64,000 nt of DNA from Osmia lignaria lignaria (taxonomy: Eukaryota; Arthropoda; Insecta; Hymenoptera; Megachilidae). Below, in pieces: positions 25,756 through 39,599 of this stretch (its first letter is position 1; the number at the start of each line of letters is the position of its first letter). The stretch lies in contig NW_027478165.1 of NCBI RefSeq assembly GCF_051020975.1, forward strand, positions 3,564,001-3,628,000, read 5' to 3'. A model generated the notes under the pieces. The model did not search any database, was not told where the DNA came from, and was given only the letters and a program-made list of their open reading frames with translations. The position numbers and the translations under genes are program-made.

Positions 25756-28331
25756 TACAATTTACGTTCTCTGATATTTTTTGATCAGAAGCGTAGTTTT
25801 CGAGATATATCGAGATATTTAAAAGTTCCGAAGCCGCACCAACATAATAGAGATACAGAAACACCGTGGCCCCTTTCTTTGAGCTAACTCTGCACTATTG
25901 CGACCTGCAAATGCCACTTCCAGCTTAGCTGTGCAGAAGAGGAACAACAAGAAGAAGAAATATCTCGGAATATGTCCGTCAGGCCCCTTCCCTTGAGCTA
26001 AATCTGCAAATATCTCGGAAACGATGCCAGCTATCGGAAAATGTTAAGAGACCTTTTTTGTAGAGAATTAAGTTTTCTACTTTTTATGTTTTATGATATT
26101 TCTTGATCAGATGCGTAGTTCTCGAGACATATCAAGATATTTAAAAGTTCCGAAGCCGCACCAACATAATAGAGATACAGAAACACCGCGGCCCCTTTCT
26201 TTGAGATAACTCTGCACTATTGCGCGCAGCAAATGCCACTTCCAGCTTAGCTGTGCAGAAGAAGAACAACAAGAAGAAGAAATATCTCGAAATATGTCCG
26301 TCAGGCCCCTTCCCTTGAGATAAATCTGCAAATATCTCGGAAACCAAGCGAGCTATGGCAAAATGTTTAGAGACCTTATTTGTAGAGAATTTAGTTTCCT
26401 ACTTTTTATGTTCTACGATATTTTTTGATCAGATGCGTAGTTCTCGAGATATATCAAGATATTTAAAAGTTCCGAAGCCGCACCAACATAATAGAGATAC
26501 AGAAACACCATGGCCCCTTTCTTTGAGATAACTCTACACTATTGCGAGCTGCAAATGCCACTTCCAGCTTAGCTGTGCAGAAGAAGAACAACAAGAAGAA
26601 GAAATATCTCGAAATATGTCCGTCAGGCCCCTTCCCTTGAGATAAATCTGCAAATATCTCGGAAACGAAGCGAGCTATGGCAAAATGTTAAGAGACCTTT
26701 TTTGTAGAGAATTATGTTTCCTACAATTTACGTTCTCTGATATTTTTTGATCAGAAGCGTAGTTTTCGAGATATATCGAGATATTTAAAAGTTCCGAAGC
26801 CGCACCAACATAATAGAGATACAGAAACACCGTGGCCCCTTTCTTTGAGATAACTCTGCACTATTGCGACCTGCAAATGCCACTTCTAGCTTAGCTGTGC
26901 AGAAGAAGAACAACAAGAAGAAGAAATATCTCGAAATATGTCCGTCAGGACCCTTCCCTTGAGATAAATCTGCAAATATCTCGGAAACGAAGCGAGCTAC
27001 GGCAAAATGTTAAGAGACCTTTTTTGTAGAGAATTATGTTTCCTACAATTTACGTTCTCTGATATTTTTTGATCAGAAGCGTAGTTTTCGAGATATATCG
27101 AGATATTTAAAAGTTCCGAAGCCGCACCAACATAATAGAGATACAGAAACACCGTGGCCCCTTTCTTTGAGCTAACTCTGCACTATTGCGACCTGCAAAT
27201 GCCACTTCCAGCTTAGCTGTGCAGAAGAGGAACAACAAGAAGAAGAAATATCTCGGAATATGTCCGTCAGGCCCCTTCCCTTGAGCTAAATCTGCAAATA
27301 TCTCGGAAACGATGCCAGCTATCGGAAAATGTTAAGAGACCTTTTTTGTAGAGAATTAAGTTTTCTACTTTTTATGTTTTATGATATTTCTTGATCAGAT
27401 GCGTAGTTCTCGAGACATATCAAGATATTTAAAAGTTCCGAAGCCGCACCAACATAATAGAGATACAGAAACACCGCGGCCCCTTTCTTTGAGATAACTC
27501 TGCACTATTGCGCGCAGCAAATGCCACTTCCAGCTTAGCTGTGCAGAAGAAGAACAACAAGAAGAAGAAATATCTCGAAATATGTCCGTCAGGCCCCTTC
27601 CCTTGAGATAAATCTGCAAATATCTCGGAAACCAAGCGAGCTATGGCAAAATGTTTAGAGACCTTATTTGTAGAGAATTTAGTTTCCTACTTTTTATGTT
27701 CTACGATATTTTTTGATCAGATGCGTAGTTCTCGAGATATATCAAGATATTTAAAAGTTCCGAAGCCGCACCAACATAATAGAGATACAGAAACACCATG
27801 GCCCCTTTCTTTGAGATAACTCTACACTATTGCGAGCTGCAAATGCCACTTCCAGCTTAGCTGTGCAGAAGAAGAACAACAAGAAGAAGAAATATCTCGA
27901 AATATGTCCGTCAGGCCCCTTCCCTTGAGATAAATCTGCAAATATCTCGGAAACGAAGCGAGCTATGGCAAAATGTTAAGAGACCTTTTTTGTAGAGAAT
28001 TATGTTTCCTACAATTTACGTTCTCTGATATTTTTTGATCAGAAGCGTAGTTTTCGAGATATATCGAGATATTTAAAAGTTCCGAAGCCGCACCAACATA
28101 ATAGAGATACAGAAACACCGTGGCCCCTTTCTTTGAGATAACTCTGCACTATTGCGACCTGCAAATGCCACTTCTAGCTTAGCTGTGCAGAAGAAGAACA
28201 ACAAGAAGAAGAAATATCTCGAAATATGTCCGTCAGGACCCTTCCCTTGAGATAAATCTGCAAATATCTTGGAAACGAAGCGAGCTATTGCAAAACGTTA
28301 AAAGACCTTTTTTGTAGAGAATTAAGTTTCC
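25756..28331. repeat. Four-monomer tandem duplication A-L-M-A2 (offset 1288 bp)
   Basis: Monomers 81-84 are followed by 85-88 in the same order. The order is A with gagctaactc and tatcggaaaatg; L with gagacatatc and gcgcgcagc; M with accatggcccc and ctctacac; and A2 with cacttctagc and caggaccc. The match ends in the tail of the fourth monomer: 84 has agctacggc, whereas 88 has agctattgc with aaacgttaaaag, like the F lineage. A further copy of the first three and part of the fourth lies at 31,228-32,515 as the end of the seventeen-monomer duplication. Confidence 0.9.
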
Positions 28332-29297
28332 TACTTTTTATGTTCTATGATATTTTTTGATCAGATGCGTAGTTCTCGAGATATATCAAGATATTTAAAA
28401 GCTCCGAAGCTGCACCAACATAATAGAGGTACAGAAACACCGTGGCCCCTTTCTTTGAGATAACTCTGCACTATAGCGAGCTGCAAATGCCACTTCCAGC
28501 TTAGCTGTGCAGAAGAAGAACAACAAGAATAAGAAATATTTCGAAATATGTCCGTCAGGCCCCTTCCCTTGAGATAAATCTGCAAATATCTCGGAAACGA
28601 AGCGAGCTACGGCAAAATGTTAAGAGACCTTTTTTGTAGAAAATTAGGTTTCCTACTTTTTATGTTCTATGATATTTTTTGATCAGATGCGTAGTTCTCG
28701 AGATATATCAAGATATTTAAAGGTTCCGAAGCCGCACCAACATAATAGAGATACAGAAACACCGTGGCCCCTTTCTTTGCGATAACTCTGCACTATTGCG
28801 AGCTGCAAATGCCACTTCCAGCTTAGCTGTGCAGAAGAAGAACAACAAGAAGAAGAAATATCTCGAAATATGTCCGTCAGGCCCCTTCCCTTGAGATAAA
28901 TCTGCAAATATCTCGGAAACGATGCCAGTTATGGGAAAATGTTAAGAGACCTTTTTTGTAGAGAATTAAGTTTCCTACTTTTTATGTTCTATGATATTTT
29001 TTGATCAGATGCGTAGTTCTCGAGATATATCAAGATATTTAAAAGTTCCGAAGCCGCACCAACATAATAGAGATACAGAAACACCGTGGCCCGTTTCTTT
29101 GAGATAACTCTGCACTATTGCGCGCTGCAAATGCCACTTCCAGCTTAGCTGTGCAGAAGAAGAACAACAAGAAGAAGAAATATCTGGAAATATGTCCGTC
29201 AGGCCCCTTCCCTTGAGATAAATCTGCAAATATCTCGGAAACGAAGCGAGCTCCGGCAAAATGTTAAGAGACCTTTTTTGTAGAAAATTAGGTTTCC

Positions 29298-29617
29298 TAC
29301 TTTTTATGTTCTATGATATTTTTTGATCAGATGCGTAGTTCTCGAGATATATCAAGATATTTAAAAGTTCCGAAGCCGCACCAACATAATAGATACAGAA
29401 ACACCGTGGCCCCTCTCTTTGAGATAACTCTGCATGATTGCGAGCTGGAAATGCCACTTCCAGTTTAGCTGTGCAGAAGAAGAACAACAAGAAGAAGAAA
29501 TATCTCGAAATATGTCCGTCAGGACCCTTCCCTTGAGATAAATCTGCAAATATCTCGGAAACGAAGCGAGCTATTGCAAAACGTTAAAAGACCTTTTTTG
29601 TAGAGAATTAAGTTTCC
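29298..29617. repeat. F-lineage monomer with 2-bp deletion, copy 2 (320 bp)
   Basis: It has the same aatagatac deletion and F markers as the monomer at 23,826. It lies within the seventeen-monomer duplication, which explains its presence here. Confidence 0.92.
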
Positions 29618-32193
29618 TACTTTTTATGTTCTATGATATTTTTTGATCAGATGCGTAGTTCTCGAGATATATCAAGATATTTAAAAGCTCCGAAGCTGCA
29701 CCAACATAATACAGGTACAGAAACACCGTGGCCCCTTTCTTTGAGATAACTCTGCACTATTGCGAGCTGCAAATGCCACTTCCAGCTTAGCTGTGCAGAA
29801 GAAGAACAACAAGAAGAAGGAATATCTCGAAATATGTCCGTCAGGCCCCTTCCCTTGAGATAAATCTGCAAATATCTCGGAAACCAAGCGAGCTATGGCA
29901 AAATGTTTAGAGACCTTATTTGTAGAGAATTAAGTTTCCTACTTTTTATGTTCTACGATATTTTTTGATCAGATGCGTAGTTCTCGAGATATATCAAGAT
30001 ATTTAAAAGTTCCGAAGCCGCACCAACATAATAGAGATACAGAAACACCGTGGCCCCTTTCTTTGAGATAACTCTACACTATTGCGAGCTGCAAATGCCA
30101 CTTCCAGCTTAGCTGTGCAGAAGAAGAACAACAAGAAGAAGAAATATCTCGAAATATGTCCGTCAGGCCCCTTCCCTTGAGATAAATCTGCAAATATCTC
30201 GGAAACGAAGCGAGCTATGGCAAAATGTTAAGAGACCTTTTTTGTAGAGAATTATGTTTCCTACAATTTACGTTCTCTGATATTTTTTGATCAGAAGCGT
30301 AGTTTTCGAGATATATCGAGATATTTAAAAGTTCCGAAGCCGCACCAACATAATAGAGATACAGAAACACCGTGGCCCCTTTCTTTGAGATAACTCTGCA
30401 CTATTCCGACCTGCAAATGCCACTTCCAGCTTAGCTGTGCAGAAGAGGAACAACAAGAAGAAGAAATATCTCGGAATATGTCCGTCAGGCCCCTTCCCTT
30501 GAGCTAAATCTGCAAATATCTCGGAAACGATGCCAGCTATGGGAAAATGTTAAGAGACCTTTTTTGTAGAGAATTAAGTTTCCTACTTTTTATGTTCTAT
30601 GATATTTTTTGATCAGATGCGTAGTTCTCGAGATATATCAAGATATTTAAAAGCTCCGAAGCTGCACCAACATAATAGAGGTACAGAAACACCGTGGCCC
30701 CTTTCTTTGAGGTAACTCTGCACTATTGCGCGCTGCAAATGCCACTTCCAGCTTAGCTGTGCAGAAGAAGAACAACAAGAAGAAGGAATATCTCGAAATA
30801 TGTCCGTCAGGCCCCTTCCCTTGAGATAAATCTGCAAATATCTCGGAAACGAAGCGAGCTACGGCAAAATGTTAAGAGACCTTTTTTGTAGAAAATTAGG
30901 TTTCCTACTTTTTATGTTCTATGATATTTTTTGATCAGATGCGTAGTTCTCGAGATATATCAAGATATTTAAAAGTTCCGAAGCCGCACCAACATAATAG
31001 AGATACAGAAACACCGTGGCCCCTTTCTTTGAGATAACTCTGCACTATTGCGCGCTGCAAATGCCACTTCCAGCTTAGCTGCGCAGAAGAAGAACAACAA
31101 GAAGAAGAAATATCTCGAAATATGTCCGTCAGGCCCCTTCCCTTGAGATAAATCTGCAAATATCTCGGAAACGAAGCGAGCTACGGCAAAATGTTAAGAG
31201 ACCTTTTTTGTAGAGAATTATGTTTCCTACAATTTACGTTCTCCGATATTTTTTGATCAGAAGCGTAGTTTTCGAGATATATCGAGATATTTAAAAGTTC
31301 CGAAGGCGCACCAACATAATAGAGATACAGAAACACCGTGGCCCCTTTCTTTGAGCTAACTCTGCACTATTGCGACCTGCAAATGCCACTTCCAGCTTAG
31401 CTGTGCAGAAGAGGAACAACAAGAAGAAGAAATATCTCGGAATATGTCCGTCAGGCCCCTTCCCTTGAGCTAAATCTGCAAATATCTCGGAAACGATGCC
31501 AGCTATCGGAAAATGTTAAGAGACCTTTTTTGTAGAGAATTAAGTTTTCTACTTTTTATGTTTTATGATATTTCTTGATCAGATGCGTAGTTCTCGAGAC
31601 ATATCAAGATATTTAAAAGTTCCGAAGCCGCACCAACATAATAGAGATACAGAAACACCGCGGCCCCTTTCTTTGAGATAACTCTGCACTATTGCGCGCA
31701 GCAAATGCCACTTCCAGCTTAGCTGTGCAGAAGAAGAACAACAAGAAGAAGAAATATCTCGAAATATGTCCGTCAGGCCCCTTCCCTTGAGATAAATCTG
31801 CAAATATCTCGGAAACCAAGCGAGCTATGGCAAAATGTTTAGAGACCTTATTTGTAGAGAATTAAGTTTCCTACTTTTTATGTTCTACGATATTTTTTGA
31901 TCAGATGCGTAGTTCTCGAGATATATCAAGATATTTAAAAGTTCCGAAGCCGCACCAACATAATAGAGATACAGAAACACCATGGCCCCTTTCTTTGAGA
32001 TAACTCTACACTATTGCGAGCTGCAAATGCCACTTCCAGCTTAGCTGTGCAGAAGAAGAACAACAAGAAGAAGAAATATCTCGAAATATGTCCGTCAGGC
32101 CCCTTCCCTTGAGATAAATCTGCAAATATCTCGGAAACGAAGCGAGCTATGGCAAAATGTTAAGAGACCTTTTTTGTAGAGAATTATGTTTCC

Positions 32194-35100
32194 TACAATT
32201 TACGTTCTCTGATATTTTTTGATCAGAAGCGTAGTTTTCGAGATATATCGAGATATTTAAAAGTTCCGAAGCCGCACCAACATAATAGAGATACAGAAAC
32301 ACCGTGGCCCCTTTCTTTGAGATAACTCTGCACTATTGCGACCTGCAAATGCCACTTCTAGCTTAGCTGTGCAGAAGAGGAACAACAAGAAGAAGAAATA
32401 TCTCGGAATATGTCCGTCAGGCCCCTTCCCTTGAGCTAAATCTGCAAATATCTCGGAAACAATGCCAGCTATGGGAAAATGTTAAGAGACCTTTTTTGTA
32501 GAGAATTAAGTTTCCTACTTTTTATGTTCTATGATATTTTTTGATCAGATGCGTAGTTCTCGAGATATATCAAGATATTTAAAAGCTCCGAAGCTGCACC
32601 AACATAATAGAGGTACAGAAACACCGTGGCCCCTTTCTTTGAGGTAACTCTGCACTATTGCGAGCTGCAAATGCCACTTCCAGCTTAGCTGTGCAGAAGA
32701 AGAACAACAAGAAGAAGGAACATCTCGAAATATGTCCGTCAGGCCCCTTCCATTGAGATAAATCTGCAAATATCTCGGAAACGAAGCGAGCTACGGCAAA
32801 ATGTTAAGAGACCTTTTTTGTAGAAAATTAGGTTTCCTACTTTTTATGTTCTATGATATTTTTTGATCAGATGCGTAGTTCTCGAGATATATCAAGATAT
32901 TTAAAAGTTCCGAAGCCGCACCAACATAATAGAGATACAGAAACACCGTGGCCCCTTTCTTTGAGATAACTCTGCACTATTGCGCGCTGCAAATGCCACT
33001 TCCAGCTTAGCTGCGCAGAAGAAGAACAACAAGAAGAAGAAATATCTCGAAATATGTCCGTCAGGCCCCTTCCCTTGAGATAAATCTGCAAATATCTCGG
33101 AAACGAAGCGAGCTATGGCAAAATGTTAAGAGACCTTTTTTGTAGAGAATTATGTTTCCTACAATTTACGTTCTCTGATATTTTTTGATCAGAAGCGTAG
33201 TTTTCGAGATATATCGAGATATTTAAAAGTTCCGAAGCCGCACCAACATAATAGAGATACAGAAACACCGTGGCCCCTTTCTTTGAGATAACTCTGCACT
33301 ATTGCGACCTGCAAATGCCACTTCCAGCTTAGCTGTGCAGAAGAGGAACAACAAGAAGAAGAAATATCTCGGAATATGTCCGTCAGGCCCCTTCCCTTGA
33401 GCTAAATCTGCAAATATCTCGGAAACAATGCCAGCTATGGGAAAATGTTAAGAGACCTTTTTTGTAGAGAATTAAGTTTCCTACTTTTTATGTTCTATGA
33501 TATTTTTTGATCAGATGCGTAGTTCTCGAGATATATCAAGATATTTAAAAGCTCCGAAGCTGCACCAACATAATAGAGGTACAGAAACACCGTGGCCCCT
33601 TTCTTTGAGGTAACTCTGCACTATTGCGAGCTGCAAATGCCACTTCCAGCTTAGCTGTGCAGAAGAAGAACAACAAGAAGAAGGAACATCTCGAAATATG
33701 TCCGTCAGGCCCCTTCCATTGAGATAAATCTGCAAATATCTCGGAAACGAAGCGAGCTACGGCAAAATGTTAAGAGACCTTTTTTGTAGAAAATTAGGTT
33801 TCCTACTTTTTATGTTCTATGATATTTTTTGATCAGATGCGTAGTTCTCGAGATATATCAAGATATTTAAAAGTTCCGAAGCCGCACCAACATAATAGAG
33901 ATACAGAAACACCGTGGCCCCTTTCTTTGAGATAACTCTGCACTATTGCGCGCTGCAAATGCCACTTCCAGCTTAGCTGCGCAGAAGAAGAACAACAAGA
34001 AGAAGAAATATCTCGAAATATGTCCGTCAGGCCCCTTCCCTTGAGATAAATCTGCAAATATCTCGGAAACGAAGCGAGCTATGGCAAAATGTTAAGAGAC
34101 CTTTTTTGTAGAGAATTATGTTTCCTACAATTTACGTTCTCTGATATTTTTTGATCAGAAGCGTAGTTTTCGAGATATATCGAGATATTTAAAAGTTCCG
34201 AAGCCGCACCAACATAATAGAGATACAGAAACACCGTGGCCCCTTTCTTTGAGATAACTCTGCACTATTGCGACCTGCAAATGCCACTTCCAGCTTAGCT
34301 GTGCAGAAGAGGAACAACAAGAAGAAGAAATATCTCGGAATATGTCCGTCAGGCCCCTTCCCTTGAGCTAATTCTGCAAATATCTCGGAAACGATGCCAG
34401 CTATGGGAAAATGTTAAGAGACCTTTTTTGTAGAGAATTAAGTTTCCTACTTTTTATGTTCTATGATATTTTTTGATCAGATGCGTAGTTCTCGAGATAT
34501 ATCAAGATATTTAAAAGCTCCGAAGCTGCACCAACATAATAGAGGTACAGAAACACCGTGGCCCCTTTCTTTGAGGTAACTCTGCACTATTGCGAGCTGC
34601 AAATGCCACTTCCAGCTTAGCTGTGCAGAAGAAGAACAACAAGAAGAAGGAATATCTCGAAATATGTCCGTCAGGCCCCTTCCCTTGAGATAAATCTGCA
34701 AATATCTCGGAAACGAAGCGAGCTACGGCAAAATGTTAAGAGACCTTTTTTGTAGAAAATTAGGTTTCCTACTTTTTATGTTCTATGATATTTTTTGATC
34801 AGATGCGTAGTTCTCGAGATATATCAAGATATTTAAAAGTTCCGAAGCCGCACCAACATAATAGAGATACAGAAACACCGTGGCCCCTTTCTTTGAGATA
34901 ACTCTGCACTATTGCGCGCTGCAAATGCCACTTCCAGCTTAGCTGCGCAGAAGAAGAACAACAAGAAGAAGAAATATCTCGAAATATGTCCGTCAGGCCC
35001 CTTCCCTTGAGATAAATCTGCAAATATCTCGGAAACGAAGCGAGCTACGGCAAAATGTTAAGAGACCTTTTTTGTAGAGAATTATGTTTCCTACAATTTA

Positions 35101-35413
35101 CGTTCTCTGATATTTTTTGATCAGAAGCGTAGTTTTCGAGATATATCGAGATATTTAAAAGTTCCGAAGCCGCACCAACATAATAGATATACAGAAACAC
35201 CGTGGCCCCTTTCTTTGAGCTAACTCTGCACTATTGCGACCTGCAAATGCCACTTCCAGCTTAGCTGTGCAGAAGAGGAACAACAAGAAGAAGAAATATC
35301 TCGGAATATGTCCGCCAGGCCCCTTCCCTTGAGCTAAATCTGCAAATATCTCGGAAACGATGCCAGCTATCGGAAAATGTTAAGAGACCTTTTTTGTAGA
35401 GAATTAAGTTTTC
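32194..35413. repeat. Three-monomer higher-order repeat A-B-C, three units plus A
   Basis: Monomers 101-110 read A-B-C-A-B-C-A-B-C-A with an exact 966-bp step. A has acgttctctg, gcgacctgc, gaagaggaac and ctcggaatatg. B has aaaagctccgaagctgcacc and gaggtaactc. C has gcgcgctgc and agctgcgcag. The first two B copies share the private variants gaaggaacatctcg and cttccattgag, and the two A copies before them share aacaatgcc, so those units duplicated most recently. Single A-B-C-A runs also occur at 24,790-26,077, 30,262-31,549 and 36,058-37,345. Confidence 0.92.
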
Positions 35414-37345
35414 TACTTTTTATGTTTTATGATATTTCTTGATCAGATGCGTAGTTCTCGAGACATATCAAGATATTTAAAAGTTCCGAAGCCGCACCAA
35501 CATAATAGAGATACAGAAACACCGCGGCCCCTTTCTTTGAGATAACTCTGCACTATTGCGCGCAGCAAATGCCACTTCCAGCTTAGCTGTGCAGAAGAAG
35601 AACAACAAGAAGAAGAAATATCTCGAAATATGTCCGTCAGGCCCCTTCCCTTGAGATAAATCTGCAAATATCTCGGAAACCAAGCGAGCTATGGCAAAAT
35701 GTTTAGAGACCTTATTTGTAGAGAATTAAGTTTCCTACTTTTTATGTTCTACGATATTTTTTGATCAGATGCGTAGTTCTCGAGATATATCAAGATATTT
35801 AAAAGTTCCGAAGCCGCACCAACATAATAGAGATACAGAAACACCGTGGCCCCTTTCTTTGAGATAACTCTGCACTATTGCGAGCTGCAAATGCCACTTC
35901 CAGCTTAGCTGTGCAGAAGAAGAACAACAAGAAGAAGAAATATCTCGAAATATGTCCGTCAGGCCCCTTCCCTTGAGATAAATCTGCAAATATCTCGGAA
36001 ACGAAGCGAGCTATGGCAAAATGTTAAGAGACCTTTTTTGTAGAGAATTATGTTTCCTACAATTTACGTTCTCTGATATTTTTTGATCAGAAGCGTAGTT
36101 TTCGAGATATATCGAGATATTTAAAAGTTCCGAAGCCGCACCAACATAATAGAGATACAGAAACACCGTGGCCCCTTTCTTTGAGATAACTCTGCACTAT
36201 TGCGACCTGTAAATGCCACTTCCAGCTTAGCGGTGCAGAAGAGGAACAACAAGAAGAAGAAATATCTCGGAATATGTCCGTCAGGCCCCTTCCCTTGAGC
36301 TAAATCTGCAAATATCTCGGAAACGATGCCAGCTATGGGAAAATGTTAAGAGACCTTTTTTGTAGAGAATTAAGTTTCCTACTTTTTATGTTCTATGATA
36401 TTTTTTGATCAGATGCGTAGTTCTCGAGATATATCAAGATATTTAAAAGCTCCGAAGCTGCACCAACATAATAGAGGTACAGAAACACCGTGGCCCCTTT
36501 CTTTGAGGTAACTCTGCACTATTGCGAGCTGCAAATGCCACTTCCAGCTTAGCTGTGCAGAAGAAGAACAACAAGAAGAAGGAATATCTCGAAATATGTC
36601 CGTCAGGCCCCTTCCCTTGAGATAAATCTGCAAATATCTCGGAAACGAAGCGAGCTACGGCAAAATGTTAAGAGACCTTTTTTGTAGAAAATTAGGTTTC
36701 CTACTTTTTATGTTCTATGATATTTTTTGATCAGATGCGTAGTTCTCGAGATATATCAAGATATTTAAAAGTTCCGAAGCCGCACCAACATAATAGAGAT
36801 ACAGAAACACCGTGGCCCCTTTCTTTGAGATAACTCTGCACTATTGCGCGCTGCAAATGCCACTTCCAGCTTAGCTGCGCAGAAGAAGAACAACAAGAAG
36901 AAGAAATATCTCGAAATATGTCCGTCAGGCCCCTTCCCTTGAGATAAATCTGCAAATATCTCGGAAACGAAGCGAGCTACGGCAAAATCTTAAGAGACCT
37001 TTTTTGTAGAGAATTATGTTTCCTACAATTTACGTTCTCTGATATTTTTTGATCAGAAGCGTAGTTTTCGAGATATATCGAGATATTTAAAAGTTCCGAA
37101 GCCGCACCAACATAATAGAGATACAGAAACACCGTGGCCCCTTTCTTTGAGCTAACTCTGCACTATTGTGACCTGCAAATGCCACTTCCAGCTTAGCTGT
37201 GCAGAAGAAGAACAACAAGAAGAAGAAATATCTCGAAATATGTCCGTCAGGCCCCTTCCCTTGAGATAAATCTGCAAATATCTCGGAAACGAAGCGAGCT
37301 ATGGCAAAATGTTAAAAGACCTTTTTTGTAGAGAATTAAGTTTCC

Positions 37346-39599
37346 TACTTTTTATGTTCTATGATATTTTTTGATCAGATGCGTAGTTCTCGAGATATAT
37401 CAAGATATTTAAAAGTTCCGAAGCCGCACCAACATAATAGAGATACAGAAACACCGTGGCCCCTTTCTTTGCGATAACTCTGCACTATTGCGAGCTGCAA
37501 ATGCCACTTCCAGCTTAGCTGTGCAGAAGAAGAACAACAAGAAGAAGAAATATCTGGAAATATGTCCGTCAGGCCCCTTCCCTTGAGATAAACCTGCAAA
37601 TATCTCGGAAACGAAGCGAGCTACGGCAAAATGTTAAGAGACCTTTTTTGTAGAAAATTAGGATTCCTACTTTTTATGTTCTATGATATTTTTTGAACAG
37701 ATGCGTAGTTCTCGAGATATATCAAGATATTTAAAAGTTCCGAAGCCGCACCAACATAATAGAGATACAGAAACACCGTGGCCCCTTTCTTTGAGATAAC
37801 TCTGCACTATTGCGCGCTGCAAATGCCACTTCCAGCTTAGCTGTGCAGAAGAAGAACAACAAGAAGAAGAAATATCTCGAAATATGTCCGTCAGGCCCCT
37901 TCCCTTGAGATAAATCTGCAAATATCTCGGAAACGAAGCGAGCTATGGCAAAATGTTAAGAGACCTTTTTTGTAGAGAATTAAGTTTCCTACTTTTTATG
38001 TTCTATGATATTTTTTGATCAGATGCGTAGTTCTCGAGATATATCAAGATATTTAAAAGTTCCGAAGCCGCACCAACATAATAGAGATACAGAAACACCG
38101 TGGCCCCTTTCTTTGAGGTAACTCTGCACTATTGCGAGCTGCAAATGCCACTTCCAGCTTAGCTGTGCAGAAGAAGAACAACAAGAAGAAGAAATATCTC
38201 GAAATATGTCCGTCAGGCCCCTTCCCTTGAGATAAATCTGCAAATATCTCGGAAACCAAGCGAGCTATCGCAAAATGTTAGGAGACCTTATTTGTAGAGA
38301 ATTAAGTTTCCTACTTTTTATGTTCTACGATATTTTTTGATCAGATGCGTAGTTCTCGAGATATATCAAGATATTTAAAAGTTCCGAAGCCGCACCAACA
38401 TAATAGAGATACAGAAACACCGTGGCCCCTTTCTTTGAGGTAACTCTGCACTATTGCGAGCTGCAAATGCCACTTCCAGCTTAGCTGTGCAGAAGAAGAA
38501 CAACAAGAAGAAGAAATATCTCGAAATATGTCCGTCAGGCCCCTTCCCTTGAGATAAATCTGCAAATATCTCGGAAACGAAGCGAGCTATGGCAAAATGT
38601 TAAGAGACCTTTTTTGTAGAGAATTAAGTTTCCTACTTTTTATGTTCTATGATATTTTCTAATCAGATGCGTAGTTCTCGAGATATATCCTGATATTTAA
38701 AAGTTCCGAAGCGGCACCAACATAATAGAGATACAGAAACACCGTGGCCCCTTTCTTTGAGGTAACTCTGCACTATTGCGAGCTGCAAATGCCACTTCCA
38801 GCTTAGCTGTGCAGAAGAAGAACAACAAGAAGAAGGAATATCTCGAAATATGTCCGTCAGGCCCCTTCCCTTGAGATAAATCTGCAAATATCTCGGAAAC
38901 GAAGCGAGCTACGGCAAAATGTTAAGAGACCTTTTTTGTAGAGAATTATGTTTCCTACAATTTACGTTCTCTGATATTTTTTGATCAGAAGCGTAGTTTT
39001 CGAGATATATCGAGATATTTAAAAGTTCCGAAGCCGCACCAACATAATAGAGATACAGAAACACCGTGGCCCCTTTCTTTGAGCTAACTCTGCACTATTG
39101 CGACCTGCAAATGCCACTTCCAGCTTAGCTGTGCAGAAGAAGAACAACAAGAAGAAGAAATATCTGGAAATATGTCCGTCAGGCCCCTTCCCTTGAGATA
39201 AACCTGCAAATATCTCGGAAACGAAGCGAGCTACGGCAAAATGTTAAGAGACCTTTTTTGTAGAAAATTAGGATTCCTACTTTTTATGTTCTATGATATT
39301 TTTTGAACAGATGCGTAGTTCTCGAGATATATCAAGATATTTAAAAGTTCCGAAGCCGCACCAACATAATAGAGATACAGAAACACCGTGGCCCCTTTCT
39401 TTGAGATAACTCTGCACTATTGCGCGCTGCAAATGCCACTTCCAGCTTAGCTGTGCAGAAGAAGAACAACAAGAAGAAGAAATATCTCGAAATATGTCCG
39501 TCAGGCCCCTTCCCTTGAGATAAATCTGCAAATATCTCGGAAACGAAGCGAGCTATGGCAAAATGTTAAGAGACCTTTTTTGTAGAGAATTAAGTTTCC
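37346..39599. repeat. Five-monomer offset copy (1610 bp) around gaacag monomers
   Basis: The 3' half of monomer 117 plus monomer 118 recurs as the 3' half of 122 plus 123. Both carry tctggaaatatg, gataaacctgc, agctacggc, gaaaattaggattcc, tttgaacagatgcg and gcgcgctgc. The head of 117 is class II with tttgcgat, while the head of 122 is type A, so the left breakpoint is inside a monomer. The whole of monomer 117 is also close to monomer 66 (20,928), about 16.4 kb away. Confidence 0.8.

Larger units (their letters stand above)
23050..32370. repeat. Seventeen-monomer segmental duplication (offset 5472 bp), about 3.9 kb copied
   Basis: The segment from about 23,050 to 26,890 recurs from about 28,520 to 32,370. 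Shared markers in order are gaataagaaatatttcg (23,055 and 28,527), aaaggttccg with gccagttatggg, cccgtttctttg, the 2-bp-deleted monomer, aatacaggtac, ctctacactattg, attccgacctgc, agctgcgcag, the L monomer, accatggcccc, and cacttctagc. The offset is 17 x 322 minus the 2 bp missing in the first copy. Both ends of the match lie inside monomers. On the left, monomers 72 and 89 share only their 3' part; on the right, monomers 84 and 101 share only their 5' part. Confidence 0.9.
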
